From Ctenosaura bakeri (Eukaryota; Chordata; Lepidosauria; Squamata; Iguanidae), in assembly GCA_948474755.1 (NCBI GenBank), contig CAOLHI010001829.1:124001-188000 (forward strand): DNA of 64,000 nucleotides. The letters run 5' to 3'. Both the position numbers and the translations under genes were made by a program. The notes under the pieces are model-generated. The model worked only from the letters and a program-made list of their open reading frames with translations. It had not been told where the DNA came from and made no database searches. Positions 48,150 to 59,096 of this stretch are shown here, one piece after another (position 1 is the stretch's first letter; each line of letters starts with the position of its first letter).

Positions 48150-48579
48150 GGCCCTTTCTGCACATTACCTGCTCGCGGAGGTGGGGGGTGCCGCTCACGC
48201 AAGCAGCCTCTTGCACGAGGCACTTGCATCGCTCCTCTGTTCTCCTGCAGCTGGCTTCCTAGTCACGCGACCATCGCGCTAGCGCCCCCTCCTTCCTTCT
48301 GCAGCGCAGCCTGGGAGCTGTAGGCTGCACTGGGGGAGGAAGTGTAACCGGCCCGCTCATCTGACACACCGCATGGCAGGTAAGCGTGCGAGGGCCCCGG
48401 GAGCCTTGTGCAACCGTGCAGTATTTTCGGCTCCCAGCCAAAAATAATAAAATGCGCACGTGTCCAGCGTTAGGATCATGAGCGTCACATGAATGGGAGT
48501 GTGTCATACGGACTGACGCTCCCATTCACGCGACGCTCAAGGGGCCCTCTCGCAACAGAAACTGCGTGCGAAAAGGGCC
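48150..48579. mobile_element. CpG-rich TIR element, family G, copy 2
   Basis: Termini GGCCCTTTCTGCACAT and GTGCGAAAAGGGCC. Flanks are TAA and CAA, so one mismatch in a 3-bp target duplication. The interior shares with copy 1 the blocks ATCGCGCTAGCGCCCCC, CCTTCCTTCTGCAG, CGCATGGCAGGTAAGCGTGC and a right-hand CGCTCCCATTCACGCG. The GGCAGGTAAG is again a perfect splice-donor shape. Confidence 0.78.
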
Positions 48580-48704
48580 CAAGAGTGGATTTTGTATAAT
48601 CCTCAGGTGGCAAAAAACAATAGCTTCAATCACCCTCCCTCTTACTTCTGTGAGACATTTAGGGCTTCATACCAAACAGCAAAAAGAAGCATGGACATCT
48701 ATGT

Positions 48705-48731
48705 TAAAAAACAAAAACAAAAACAAAAACT
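48705..48731. repeat. (AAAAAC)n microsatellite
   Basis: Four to five units. Confidence 0.9.
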
Positions 48732-48756
48732 GGGCTGGATCATTCTTCATTTGGAA

Positions 48757-49092
48757 CAGGGGCTGGCAACTTTGGTAGATCCAGTAGACAGTTTTCTGCC
48801 CCTAGGATCCTCCAGGGGTGACATGACAAACCCACAATGAAACAACTATCCTGGAACTATCCTGAAATGCATTTTTATTTTAAAAAAATGGTATTTTTGA
48901 AGTTACGCAGTGGGCCTCTTTGATCTATTTATAATGTGAAACACTGCTCCTGGAGTCTTGTAGGAAATGCAGTTCTCCCCCTCTTTCTCTCTCTAAAATG
49001 GATGGTTTGGAAGACTGTAAGTGGATGATGGAAACTGCAAAACAGTGTTGGGAGTTGTGTTTTGCCACAGGGCCTCATTTTGCTCACCCCTG
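48757..49092. mobile_element. hAT-like non-autonomous element
   Basis: It begins CAGGGGCTGGCAA and ends TTGCTCACCCCTG, the hAT terminal pair. The 8-bp flanks ATTTGGAA and ACTTGAAA agree at 6 of 8 positions, consistent with a hAT target duplication. No transposase coding. Confidence 0.75.
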
Positions 49093-49915
49093 ACTTGAAA
49101 CACAAATTAAAATCCAGGCTTAGCAGCCCAAAGTAAAATCACGGTCCTGAGGGCAGTCATGTCAGCGGGATGCTGACTTGTCAGTCTGTTCATCTTTGCA
49201 CAGTTGATTATTTCACCACAGAACACCACTATGGGATTCCAGCTTGACTTTCTGAACATTCTTTCTCTGAAGAAGCCAATTTTCAGAAGGACCACAGACT
49301 GCAATAACATTCCCCACTGGTATACCTTAAAAGAAAGTCAAAAGCCCATTCAGCCATTCACTGGAAGCAAAATAAATGCTATATAGATATCATGGCACAG
49401 ATGTGCTTCTCAAAAGATTTTGATGCTCCAGTATATATACTCCCTGCTTAAAACAATAGCTTTTCCCTTGAAAATACTGCTAAGAGGCAACCTAGAAAGA
49501 ATGCAGGGCCACTTTTATTTACTTTCTGGAAAAGATGTAATATATGTTTATCTGGGCCCTTCCTCCTGGCTGAAATACAAATACAAATTTTGCAGTTTGA
49601 AGTAGCTCTCAGGCAAAGTTGGTCCCAGGTGAAAGGGAAAGGCTGGCAGTATAATCAATAGAGCCACTGAAACAATGAAATTTACATAAGTGCTGATTTA
49701 CTAATATGTAGACTTATTTGACCTGAGTCTAATCTAGTTAAGACTAGCAACTGAAGTTAGGCTGTAGCAGGTAGAAGGGAATGCACATGGTTAAACAGTT
49801 GCGTCAAGTTTTATGGCATCGAAGCAGTTCTTTGAGAGAAAGGAAAACACATTTGTTTCTAGCAGAGAGCTCTTCTCAGTTTGCACATGATGAATACTAA
49901 ACATAGGTCATTTCC

Positions 49916-50103
49916 TACTACACTTTTATAGTGCTATTACTCCACTTTCAACATCCTGTGTAATTCTGAGGTTTGTCATTTACTGAGGCCAAAGAGTTCT
50001 CTGGTTGAGAATTCTACATGTCCCTCCCTAAACTGCAAAGCCCAGGATTCCATAGGATGTTGAAAGTGGAATTATAGCACTATAACAGCCTAGTGGAAAT
50101 GGC
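49916..50103. mobile_element. Palindromic MITE, family M, copy 5
   Basis: Termini GGTCATTTCCTACTACACTT and CAGCCTAGTGGAAATGGC. The inner arms are GTGCTATTACTCCACTTTCA and TTGAAAGTGGAATTATAGCA. Confidence 0.85.
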
Positions 50104-50900
50104 TCTAGTTGTATTTTACTTATGTCCACTTAGCCAAGAATCTTATTAAGTGACCTTGGGTCCATCACTAACTCTCAGACTGATCTGCATCACAGTGTAA
50201 GGATAACCATGTAAATGACCTTAACCAAGATAACACAAGGATCTATAGAAATCTACCTGTGTAATACATTGAGAATTGGCACTGAACTACTGTAACCTTC
50301 CTCCACCAGACCCATTCAACATCCCTGCAGAAAGATTTTAAAAATGACTCAAGCTGAAGCGGGGGGAGGTAGAATATGGAAAGATTTTATCAATATCACA
50401 TTCCAAACACATAGAATAACAGAAAATGTATTGGTGTACACTGGGACCTAAAACGTTAACAGAAGAAAAGGCAAAATAGAAACCAAAATATGTCTAGATG
50501 AAATATTGGGGTCATAGTATATAGTGAAAGAAGTCCAATGTAACCCAAAGCTTCTCAACCCTTAAAGAGTATTGCAGTAAGAAATGTTGGTTGCAACTAT
50601 GCTCTGCAGGAGTGTTACCTCTTATGTCAAGATAAAGCCAACTTGGGGATTAATTTTTCTCTAAGGTAAAATTTATCCAGATATCTGCTGTGCTTTGTAA
50701 TGCCCTTTATTTTTGTATTTGAACTCACAAGAACATGCTGTCACATAGGTCAAACAAAAAAAGTCAAGTTGTGTAATTCATACATACAGAATTCAAACAC
50801 AACAAACCCAATGATCCCATAATTGTTAAAAGTGTACCACCAGGGATCCCACAAGAAAAGGAGAGTTAAATCCTTATATATCAACAAGTAGTTAGTGGAC

Positions 50901-51480
50901 AGGGTTGCCAGACTGAAAACTGAAAAAGGCTCCTACACCTTTAATGATTGGATGGAAGAGGGAATTACAGCAGGTGTTAGTTGTTACCTGGTTGGTGTCA
51001 TTCCTTAATCCCAGGACCAAAGTTCAGAATCTGAGACCTGATGGTGAAGCAGAAGGTCAGGGGGACATGCTAGTTTTTGAGACAGACAGTGACACTCCCC
51101 AGCAGCAGACATTGCTGACAACTATCCATTCTGGAGGAAGTAACACTTTAGTCTCTTGATTCCTGGCTTCTGTTTCTGAAAAACCTTGGAATCTGCTTCA
51201 TTTGTTGACCACACTACTCCACACTCCCTTGGATTGATTATTTGGATTCATTGCTTTATCCTGCTGATCTGCACTGCCTAATCTCTGTAACCATCTGGCT
51301 GGTAAGCTCCTGCATATGACCAGGGCTGCTGCAGTCTCTGATGTCTGGCAGATTCTACTTTGCCCTGGCCAGCCTCCAAAACAGGACAGCTGCATGACAA
51401 GCAACACCTGCTGAAATTCCATCTCTTGCACAACCATTAAAGGTACAGAAGCCCTCTCCAGTTTTCATCCTGGCAACTCT
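50901..51480. mobile_element. 580-bp element with ~95-bp inverted terminal arms
   Basis: The left arm AGGGTTGCCAGACTGAAAAC, then CCTTTAATGATTGGATGG and TACAGCAGGTGTTAGTTG, is mirrored at the right by CAACACCTGCTGAAATTCC, CAACCATTAAAGGTACAG and GTTTTCATCCTGGCAACTCT. The arms are about 95 bp each and the core about 390 bp. No target duplication is evident. It matches no family I can name. Confidence 0.7.
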
Positions 51481-52054
51481 AGAGTGAATCACTGCACAGT
51501 CGATACAATCAATGTCCAGAGCCTGGAAGTGTTAATTTTTTGGGCTACAGATCTCAGCATTTCTTAGCCAACATGGCCACTAGCCATACTGGCTGGATAA
51601 CTCTAGGAATTATTGGCTCAAACCGTTACTCTTCCAAGCTCTGAAAATACTGTAAAGGTTTAAAGTGGCTCTGAAAACACTAGCATGTTTCAATGGCTGC
51701 CAGAGGGGGAGATCGAAGAAAAGACAGAACCACATATCTCACAACATAATTGTACCTACTCAACAATTAACCTCTGGTTCTTCCCCCTATCTACACTTCC
51801 ACTGTGGTACCAACACCTCTCATTGAAGGCTTGTCTGTGTTCAGATGGGATATTATATTGGCAAGTTCTAAAATGGTTGTAACATTCCATTTGTTGAATT
51901 GCATCTTCCTGTAATATAACCTTGTGATCTGACAAATTTGAAAAAAATTAAGTCATTTTAATATCGTCAATAGTTTAATAGCATTTTAATGTTGAGTTCT
52001 AATTTTGGGAGAAAAGTGTTATAGTACTAGTAGTAGTGATAGTAATAATAATAG

Positions 52055-52215
52055 TTGGTGTTGTTGTGTGCCTTAAAGTTATTTACAACTTATGTCGATC
52101 CTAAGACAAACCTATTATGGGGTTTTCCTGGACGCTGAGAATGTATCCAGTCTCACCCAGTGGATTTCTCAGCCAAGCAGGGAATTGAACCTTGGTCTCC
52201 AACATTGTAATATGA
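52055..52215 (-). repeat. Sauria-like SINE, damaged
   Basis: In reverse: TTGGTGTTGTTGTGTGCCTT, CAACTTATGTCGATCCTAAG, TTCAGGGAATTGAACC-like (AGCAGGGAATTGAACCTTGG) B-box complement. Confidence 0.7.
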
Positions 52216-53858
52216 CTTTATCACAGATGATGGAGCTTTGGAATGCATTTTGGACTGCAGCTAAAGCAACAGCAGCAGCTGCTTGTTTGTAAACATCATG
52301 CAAAAACGTGAGTTTATTTGAGATTAAGAAGTGATAACCTGAACACATTCAAGGTCTGAAATGCTGCAAACTAAACACCATGTTGCTGAGCACAATGTTT
52401 TCATTTAAAACTCATCATAACCTTGTAACATAAATCAGCAGTAATGAGGCACCAGCATATTCTTACAGTACCCTGTCTAAAAAAGCGGTTGTAATGAAAG
52501 AGAGAAGATTTTTTTAAGGGGGCATAGAACATTATGTAAATATATTAAGTGGGAAGCTTTACAGGAGTGTAAAGGGCTCAGTTTGTAATTCATATTTATT
52601 TCATCATTTAAATAAAACAGCATTTATTGAAAAGATTTTTATTCTACACTTCCTCCAACTGTCCCCCAAAATACCATTATAAAATTAGTAATCTTGATCT
52701 TAACAAACACAACAGCTCAATTCAGATGTCACATTCTCAATCCAACAAATCACAATTTGTTGATTGGGGGTATATTCTATATTCCCCATTCTTGGCCTAA
52801 TGTAAGACTTTTTAGTTTGTTGAATAGCACTTTCCTGGCAAGTCTAAATTGAGAAACTATTGTTTGAGTTTACACACCAGGACTGCAAACAAAGATGCAA
52901 ACATGTTTTCCAATCTGATTTATAGGAGATATTGAAATCAATTTCTAAGTTCAACTTTCACTGGAAAAATCATTTAAAGGAACCAAAAGTCTATTGTTTT
53001 CTTGAGAACTAACCACACCCTTTCATGGGCCTCTTTCAATCATGAAAAGAAAGGTCCTTCCTGAATATGATTGCACTGGACACAGACAGAAAATTCTCAC
53101 TCTTAGACTTGTAACTATTACATTCACAATGACAGTAGGCCAGCTTTATTTCACTATAAAATGCTATAGGAGGTGAGATTTCAGAGACTTCCATCAGCCA
53201 GCCTTGCTGCATACATTCCATATGGCCAATGCTCTTCTGCCCTAAAATGGTCAAACAGACTTGCTCTTTTCTTATTTTCTTTCGCCTTACCTCACTTCAT
53301 ACCAGCTCAACCAAGTCCAACCACATATAACCTCATCAGTTTAATACAATGCTTGATCTTCAACCTGTCCATGCCCACAGATCCAGCCTCTGTACATTTG
53401 TCCCTGTTTGCTGAATCTAGTAGTTGCCTGCCTCTCATTCATAATCTGGCCTCTGTTCTATTAACAACAATGTGACCTTCACCTTACCCATATTAAAACT
53501 GGACTTCATGGTGTCTGATTGCAAGGCAGGACCCAATGTAGATAGTTTTACTATGGAGCATAACTCCTTCATATACTACATATACTTCATATACTAAGAT
53601 TCATATACATATACTTCATATAGTAAGCATTCAAGGGGAGTTCCCATCCTGAAAAGGTAGACATGTTATAAGAATGTTGATCACTTAAGAGCAACAATAA
53701 AAAAAAGCATGATAAGCATCACTTTTAAGGCTATTTTTATCCCATTTTAAATTGGAAGCTATGGATCAGGTAATTCCACATAAAATATAGTTACCACAAA
53801 ACCTCTTTGAGTTTATATGCAAAATCTATTAACATGAAGTACAATTTATACAACATAC
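52216..53858. other. Intronic sequence next to the second exon
   Basis: A run of CATATACTTCATATA repeats lies at about 53571-53628. No further exon was recognised. Confidence 0.55.
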
Positions 53859-54056
53859 CCTTGTAGTTCTTGCATTGAGCATGCACAACACGACTTCCTG
53901 GCCCACATATTCCATTATACGGCAGACAGAATCCTTCTGAAATAACCCAGTCATAACACATTGGATTGTCACATGGAATAGATTCTATCAAGTGTGGACA
54001 GTTGTCAGAGGTACCCATCGGCTCCACAATAATGTGTCTGTGCCTCATTCTGAACC
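53859..54056 (-). CDS. THSD7B: THSD7-family internal exon (probably THSD7B), next exon downstream
   Basis: An internal exon of 66 codon-equivalents, phase 1-1. The acceptor is GCCTGTCTTAG|GG and the donor is AAGG|GTATGT. Joining the terminal G of the upstream exon gives Gly and continues QGRKG-FRMRHRH, whose alternating Arg residues are the layered basic strand of a TSP1 repeat. NCPHLIESIPC, NPMCYDW and then CGPGSRVVHAQC follow, which closes one TSP1 module and opens the next. It has six cysteines, with no stop or frameshift. An ATG at 54073-54075, 5' of the acceptor, is intronic and is not a start. The next exon, which should complete this TSP1 module, was not found in the 53.8 kb downstream. 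The intron to the previous exon is 3,841 bp. Confidence 0.8.
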
Positions 54057-54176
54057 CTAAGACAGGCAAAAACAAAGAATATGACTGAGCTTCATTTGAT
54101 AAAGAAAGACATAATTTGTACGAGACAATTGTGTAACTTTGAAATTATTGTCTGTTTTAAGGATGAGCAAACAGAT

Positions 54177-54385
54177 GGTCCTTTCATATTTTACAGCTGT
54201 AGCACACCTTAACTGCCATGGCTGTATCCTGTGGAATCCTGGGATTTGTAGCTGGTGAGGCACTAGAACTTGCTGGCTGAGAATTCTAAATACCTTACCA
54301 GACTACAAATCCTGGCATTCCATAGGATGGACTCATGATAGATAAAGGGGAGTCATAGCATTATATCGGTGCAGTGAGAAATTAC
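54177..54385. mobile_element. MITE related to family M (variant)
   Basis: GGTCCTTTCATATTTTACAG at the left and GTGCAGTGAGAAATTA at the right. The arms include GGAATCCTGGGATTTGTAGC and CTACAAATCCTGGCATTCCA. It sits inside the intron between the two exons. Confidence 0.78.
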
Positions 54386-54892
54386 TTAGAGCTGTGGAAT
54401 GAATTACTGTAGCTATGGAATCCTATAGCTGTGCAATGAAACATTTGCCACAAATTTCCTTCTGCAAGGTAGTTCTTCCAATTTTTTAGTTATCCTAGAT
54501 TCTATAATCAAATGGATTTTTTTAAAAAAATCAAGATTTGCCAAGCTAGAACATAAATACTGCAAACACCAAACCATATTTCGGAATCACATGAAGGAAC
54601 CTCAGCTTGCACATGCTATGCTCTTCATACATTCTCTGACTTCTTGTCCTAATTCCTGATTATCCTGATATATGAACATCATCCTCCATGTATTTACTGA
54701 AGCAGGGAAGAGCAACCCAACTAACTTTTCATCACATCACATATTTGACATTATTGTGAAAGAGAATATATTAGTTAGAGCTCCTTTCATGCAACAAAGC
54801 AGCTCCTGGAGGGTATAACTAGCAGGCACCATACTGATCCCCTTCATACTTTCTGTAAGTCTCTGTTTCCTTCTCATGCACGCTGACTCTCA

Positions 54893-55112
54893 GGGCCCTT
54901 ACACAGTACATAATTATACGATTCCATTTTAACTGCCATGACAACACCTTAGGGAATCCTGAGATTTGCAATTTAGGGAGCGGCACTTCAAATCCTCAAC
55001 CAGAGAGCTCCTCTAGTGCTTCATCAGATTCCAGATTCCAGAGTTAATCAGGACATTACTATGCCAGTTAAAGAGGAATAATAGTGCTATAACTGTGCAG
55101 TGTGAAAGAACT
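54893..55112. mobile_element. MITE related to family M (variant)
   Basis: GGGCCCTTACACAGTACATA at the left and TGTGCAGTGTGAAAGAACTC at the right, inverted. The arms include TTAACTGCCATGACAACACC and its partner. Confidence 0.78.
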
Positions 55113-55285
55113 CTAAGGAAAACATTAATATTGTATGTACATAGGATGTTTTTTAAAGCTAATATCAAACAAACAGCTACTAAAGTTCACAGAGTATGTA
55201 TGCAATCCTACTCCCTGTCTCAGTTTACTGGATATTGGAGAGGGAAATTTCTAGGCAGTTATTAGAATATGTAAATCACATTAGT

Positions 55286-56239
55286 TGTGTCAAGCTATTC
55301 ATCTTCCTGTGCTTGCTGGTTCTGGACTGCTCTCTCTTCCACCATCATACTATCCCAGATTGGTGGGAAGGCCTAAAATGGGATGCATTTTCTACTCATA
55401 TGTTACCACACCATACACCTCCACTCTGTTGGATGTGCTACTTTCATAATTGGATATGTTTCATGGCTGGAACACATGTTGGAAAGTGCACCAGCTATAA
55501 GCATAAGCCAGGTCAGGATGACCTCAAACATGATCAGGTCATAACTTCAGAGAGGGTTAGTTGGGAAAGCCTGAAGCTGATGGGCTTGAGATAATCCTCT
55601 CAAAAGCTGTAAGTTGCAAGCACTCCTGAAGCAGGTGAAACTGCCCAGGTGAAGCAACCAGGGACCCTACTGTGAGCATATCCTATGGAGACCTTCCCCA
55701 TTCACCCCCATTCATACTATATGACCACAACATTAAGAGACTGTCAGGACTCCCATCAATGTTTTGTCACTTAAAACAATCAGCCCATTCCAGACTCCTT
55801 TATCAACCCTGTGCAAAAGCCATTATCACTTGTCCACACACTCTCCTTCAGGGCAGGAAATAGGGTATTTAAACTCCAGCTGCAGCCCCAGTAAGTTGTA
55901 GCACACGGACATAATATGTGGTGCCCAGACCTCTATTTGTTTTTGCTACCCTCAGACGCGCTGTCTGAGCCACTCCACTTCAGTCTTCTGCTTCAGGATT
56001 GGTAACTATCACGCTTTACACCCACTCTCTCTCTATCCAATCTTTTTGCCTCACTTTCCAATAGCCTTGTATGGTTCTTGAGAGTGTCCTTCCTGTATGC
56101 TTGTTAATTCTCAATAAAATATTCTGCGTAACCTTTAACTGGAGTCCTCTGTACAGTTAGTACTGGTATAAAAAGATACCACTGTTACCCTCTTCTCCCA
56201 GGTCTCCTTTGAGCTATGATTTCTAAGGAGATGCTGGCA
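55286..56239 (+). mobile_element. Solo or orphan LTR, copy 2
   Basis: It is related to copy 1 at 15585-16493: a TATTTAAA TATA-like box at 55866-55873 and AATAAA at 56113-56118, about 247 bp apart, plus the shared 'gagccactccact', 'ggattggtaact' and 'cccaggtctcct' blocks. The 5' boundary is uncertain. No coding region of a retroelement is adjacent, and a 132-codon ORF at 55196-55594 has no recognisable domain. It lies in antisense relative to the surrounding gene. Confidence 0.5.
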
Positions 56240-56913
56240 TTGTAGATGGACCTCAAGGTCCTCCACCTTTTAGGGTAGCACATATTTTAGAATCATAAGT
56301 AGTCACATGAACCTAAAATACAGAAGGCCATCGGACCAGATGACAGAGGGGTCTGGGTGGTACCTGAGCACAGACTGTCAACTATATAGCCATAGCATGT
56401 AAAAGCATGCCTTTCTTGAAAATTTGTCAACATTAATTGCTGAGCTGCAAGCTGAGAAGCAGTCATCTTATAAAGCTTCCTGCTTCAAATATTCCTCGTT
56501 GTGAACTATTCAAGTCTCAACAGCCATGGTAGGGCTGAGGTTAAGCCTAATGTCAGCATGTTCTTGGACTAGGTGCTTTGTGGACTATGAGTGGCCCTAT
56601 GCCCAGTTTGGAAACTCTTGCAGTCTACATGCTGCGCACATATGAAGGAGAGAGACAGACAGAGAGAAAGAAAGAGAATGGAATCCTTCATGAAGCATGA
56701 GTCTCCTTTGAAACAAAGGAAGCACCATCCTGTCTTCATTTGTTCCCTCAAATCCAGTATGAAACCAGCAGTGGATTTCTGGCTGTTTCAGGCTGGAGCA
56801 GGCAAGATGTGCCCAAGGTGCTTCCCAGGAGAAGGAACTATTAACCAGTTACCCAGAGCTTGCCCACTATTGTGACAAACCAGCTGACTAGATCCTATCA
56901 TTTAAAAGGCTTA

Positions 56914-57320
56914 GGCCCTTTCTGCACAACATCACTACTCATTTCTGCCACAGGATGGCACTGGTTGGCAAGTCGCGCTTCCACATGACGTCATTGCCGT
57001 CCCACTGCCATCCTGTCATGGAACGTCACACTTCTGCAGTTTTCACAGAACGGAAAAAAATCCATTTCACATCTGCGATTGCAGGGTGTTCCAGTCACTT
57101 CTGGTAATGCAGAAGCAGCAGAAGTTCATTGGCAATGCTTCCTTCCGTAGCGCAACAATGGAGAAATCTTGGCTGCGCTGCGGAAGGAAGATGTGGTGCC
57201 ATTGTGTTCTCTTCCGTATTGACCAAGTGGGTGCAGAGGGGAGTGTTGCTGACACGCTCCCTTCTGGACCTGGGACTGCAGTGAGACGACATGGAAGAGT
57301 GTAGTCGTGCGGAAATGACC
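56914..57320. mobile_element. GC-richer TIR element, family G-related, copy 3
   Basis: Termini GGCCCTTTCTGCACAAC and GTGCGGAAATGACC, with TTA on both sides (56911-56913, 57321-57323), a perfect 3-bp target duplication. Interior blocks CTTCCTTCCGTAGCGC with inverted GCTGCGGAAGGAAG, and a TGACACGCTCCC block, recall copies 1 and 2. A palindromic TGACGTCA (CRE-shaped) lies at 56986-56993. Confidence 0.72.
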
Positions 57321-57897
57321 TTAGATACTAAGCCTTGAACAATCTGATTGGAAGCTGAAGAATTACACCACTTATCCTGGAATGGATCACCGAATGAGGA
57401 TGAAAATATCTAATCTGTTTTATGAACGAATAAGAATGTAACATATCACATTCTCCAAATTTAATATCTCCTACCTGATTAAAACCATATATTCAGATTT
57501 TAAATTCAACAAAATCATTGCAAAAATAATTACAGTTTATTTGTCACATACATTATTATGTCTGGAGCAGATAAGGCAAAGCTAGAAAATCACATAGATT
57601 TATTAATTATATAAGAATAATTGCCTTGTACTTCTGAATACAGATTAGGCATTTGCAGCCATTTGCTCAGTTCATATCAGCAAGTGATGAGAAAAAACAA
57701 GCAAGCTCTTGCTACCATTGCCCAGAAGATAATTCAAAAGAAATACCTCGATTAATTAACAAGCCAAAAATTCAAAATGGAACTACATTTTGAATGATTT
57801 TGACTCAGTGGCTTTCAGGGATTGCTATTTGAGAAGATAGCAGACAGAACCAAAGAGCAACAACAATAACAATAATTATAAATAATTTAAAATGTAC

Positions 57898-58053
57898 CTT
57901 TCCTTCCTTGAATTTCTTGGCAGTTTTCATGAACGCAAGGGCCCCACGGCAACCAGGAAGAAACCAGGCATTCAGGAGGACACGGAATACTGCAGAGTTG
58001 AGAGGCCAGGGGAGCAGGAGCAAGACATTGTTTTTTTTCAACAGGTCTAGTCA
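57898..58053 (-). CDS. THSD7B: THSD7-family internal exon (probably THSD7B), upstream of the two
   Basis: An internal exon of 52 codon-equivalents, phase 1 at both ends. On the minus strand a long pyrimidine tract (about 58054-58095) ends in CAAG at the acceptor, and the donor reads AAAG|GTACAT. The translation ends a TSP1 module (QLCSIPCP) and starts the next with ECLVSSWLPWGPC, which has the W-x-x-W-x-x-C signature, followed by HENCQEIQGRKG. It has six cysteines. THSD7 proteins are large single-pass membrane proteins with many extracellular TSP1 repeats; THSD7A is linked to endothelial cells and podocytes, and THSD7B is poorly characterised. Against my recollection of human THSD7A the match is collinear but only about half identical, low for an orthologue, so I prefer THSD7B. 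The alternative acceptor CTAG at 58047-58050 would give 149 bp and break the phase. The open frame continues into the intron, so no start codon is assigned. Confidence 0.78.
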
Positions 58054-59096
58054 CTTGGAAAGTGGCAAGTGGGGAAGAAGAGAGGGAAAAAATGTATGTG
58101 TCAGATAGTAGAGTCCTGAAATGTACTTCCAAGTACATTTTCCCAGAAGCAATAAAAAAATCTGCAGAATCCAAACTAAAAGTAAAACCATAACCATGAT
58201 AAGACGTGTCTCCAGCTAACATCAGGTTTGAAAAGTATGCATTTGAAATCATACCATGTAATATTCTGAGACTGGAATTAAGAAAAAATATTTTTTACCT
58301 ATTTTTTTTCTAATTTTAGACAACTGTTTAAAAAGTTATTATCTTCATTGTTTTAATGAGAGTGATGTTAATGGTTTGAATAGCAATTAATAGTTCACAT
58401 TTCTTTAATTAGTTATTTGAGAATTGATTGGCCAATCAACCAAATTTGGTAAATGTAACTGGAATTTTTAAAATTTAAAATGAGTGTGTTACCAACATGT
58501 TACCAATGGTTAACATAATAAATGAACTGAACAATATTTAAATAAAACCAAGAATGTCAATTAAGTAATTTTTGAATTGAGGCCAACATGCTACCCTTAA
58601 TAGACACATTTCAAGGCTATGGTTCCTTGATCTGGCAGTGAATACAGTACAGTACAGTACATACGTTTAACTTATAAATATACCCAGCAGTGGTCCTTGT
58701 CTTCAAACCTGCCCATCCCTGACCATGATCTTCATTCCCCTAACTCTACCATGCTTTGCTGTCCAAAGATCTTCTGCTCTCCTGCATTTTCCAATCTGTC
58801 CTCAAAACCTGCTATTGCATATTCCTTCTCCATTTATCCCTGCTTTCACTTCTCAGCCCCCAACCTCTGATATTTTCCATGGTTTGGTGTTATTATATTA
58901 ATGAGTGAATAACTGCAGAATTGTACTTTACTCTCACTAGTGCTAGCATTTTGCTTTTATTAGAAAAAAGTAGTTGCTTTTTGATCAGCCAAGGAAGGAG
59001 GATTCGAGGAACGAGACCATTCCCAAAAGAACTGGCTGCTGGGCCTTTACATTCCTCTGCAACTGATTCATCAGTCACTTACTAACTGAAAACATG
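58054..59096. other. Intronic sequence upstream of the first exon
   Basis: It starts with the polypyrimidine tract of the acceptor. A short (CAGTA)n run lies at about 58645-58663. No other exon was recognised. Confidence 0.55.

Larger units (their letters stand above)
54057..57897 (-). other. Intron between the two THSD7-like exons
   Basis: It is bounded by a GT donor at 57897-57896 and an AG acceptor at 54058-54057 on the minus strand, phase 1. It holds two MITEs, an LTR and a TIR element, each annotated separately. I found no other exon-like segment in it. Confidence 0.7.

Noticed and set aside
53791..54075. ATG-initiated 94-codon ORF around the second exon
   Set aside because: The ATG and the C-terminal residues are intronic. 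The splice signals and the fit to the upstream exon define the coding part as 53859-54056.
55196..55594. 132-codon plus-strand ORF as a retroviral or host gene
   Set aside because: It lies in the LTR-type region, has no recognisable retroviral or host domain, and is most likely chance.
56986..56993. TGACGTCA as a functional CRE
   Set aside because: An 8-bp site within a transposon is not enough evidence of function. It is noted only as part of the element.
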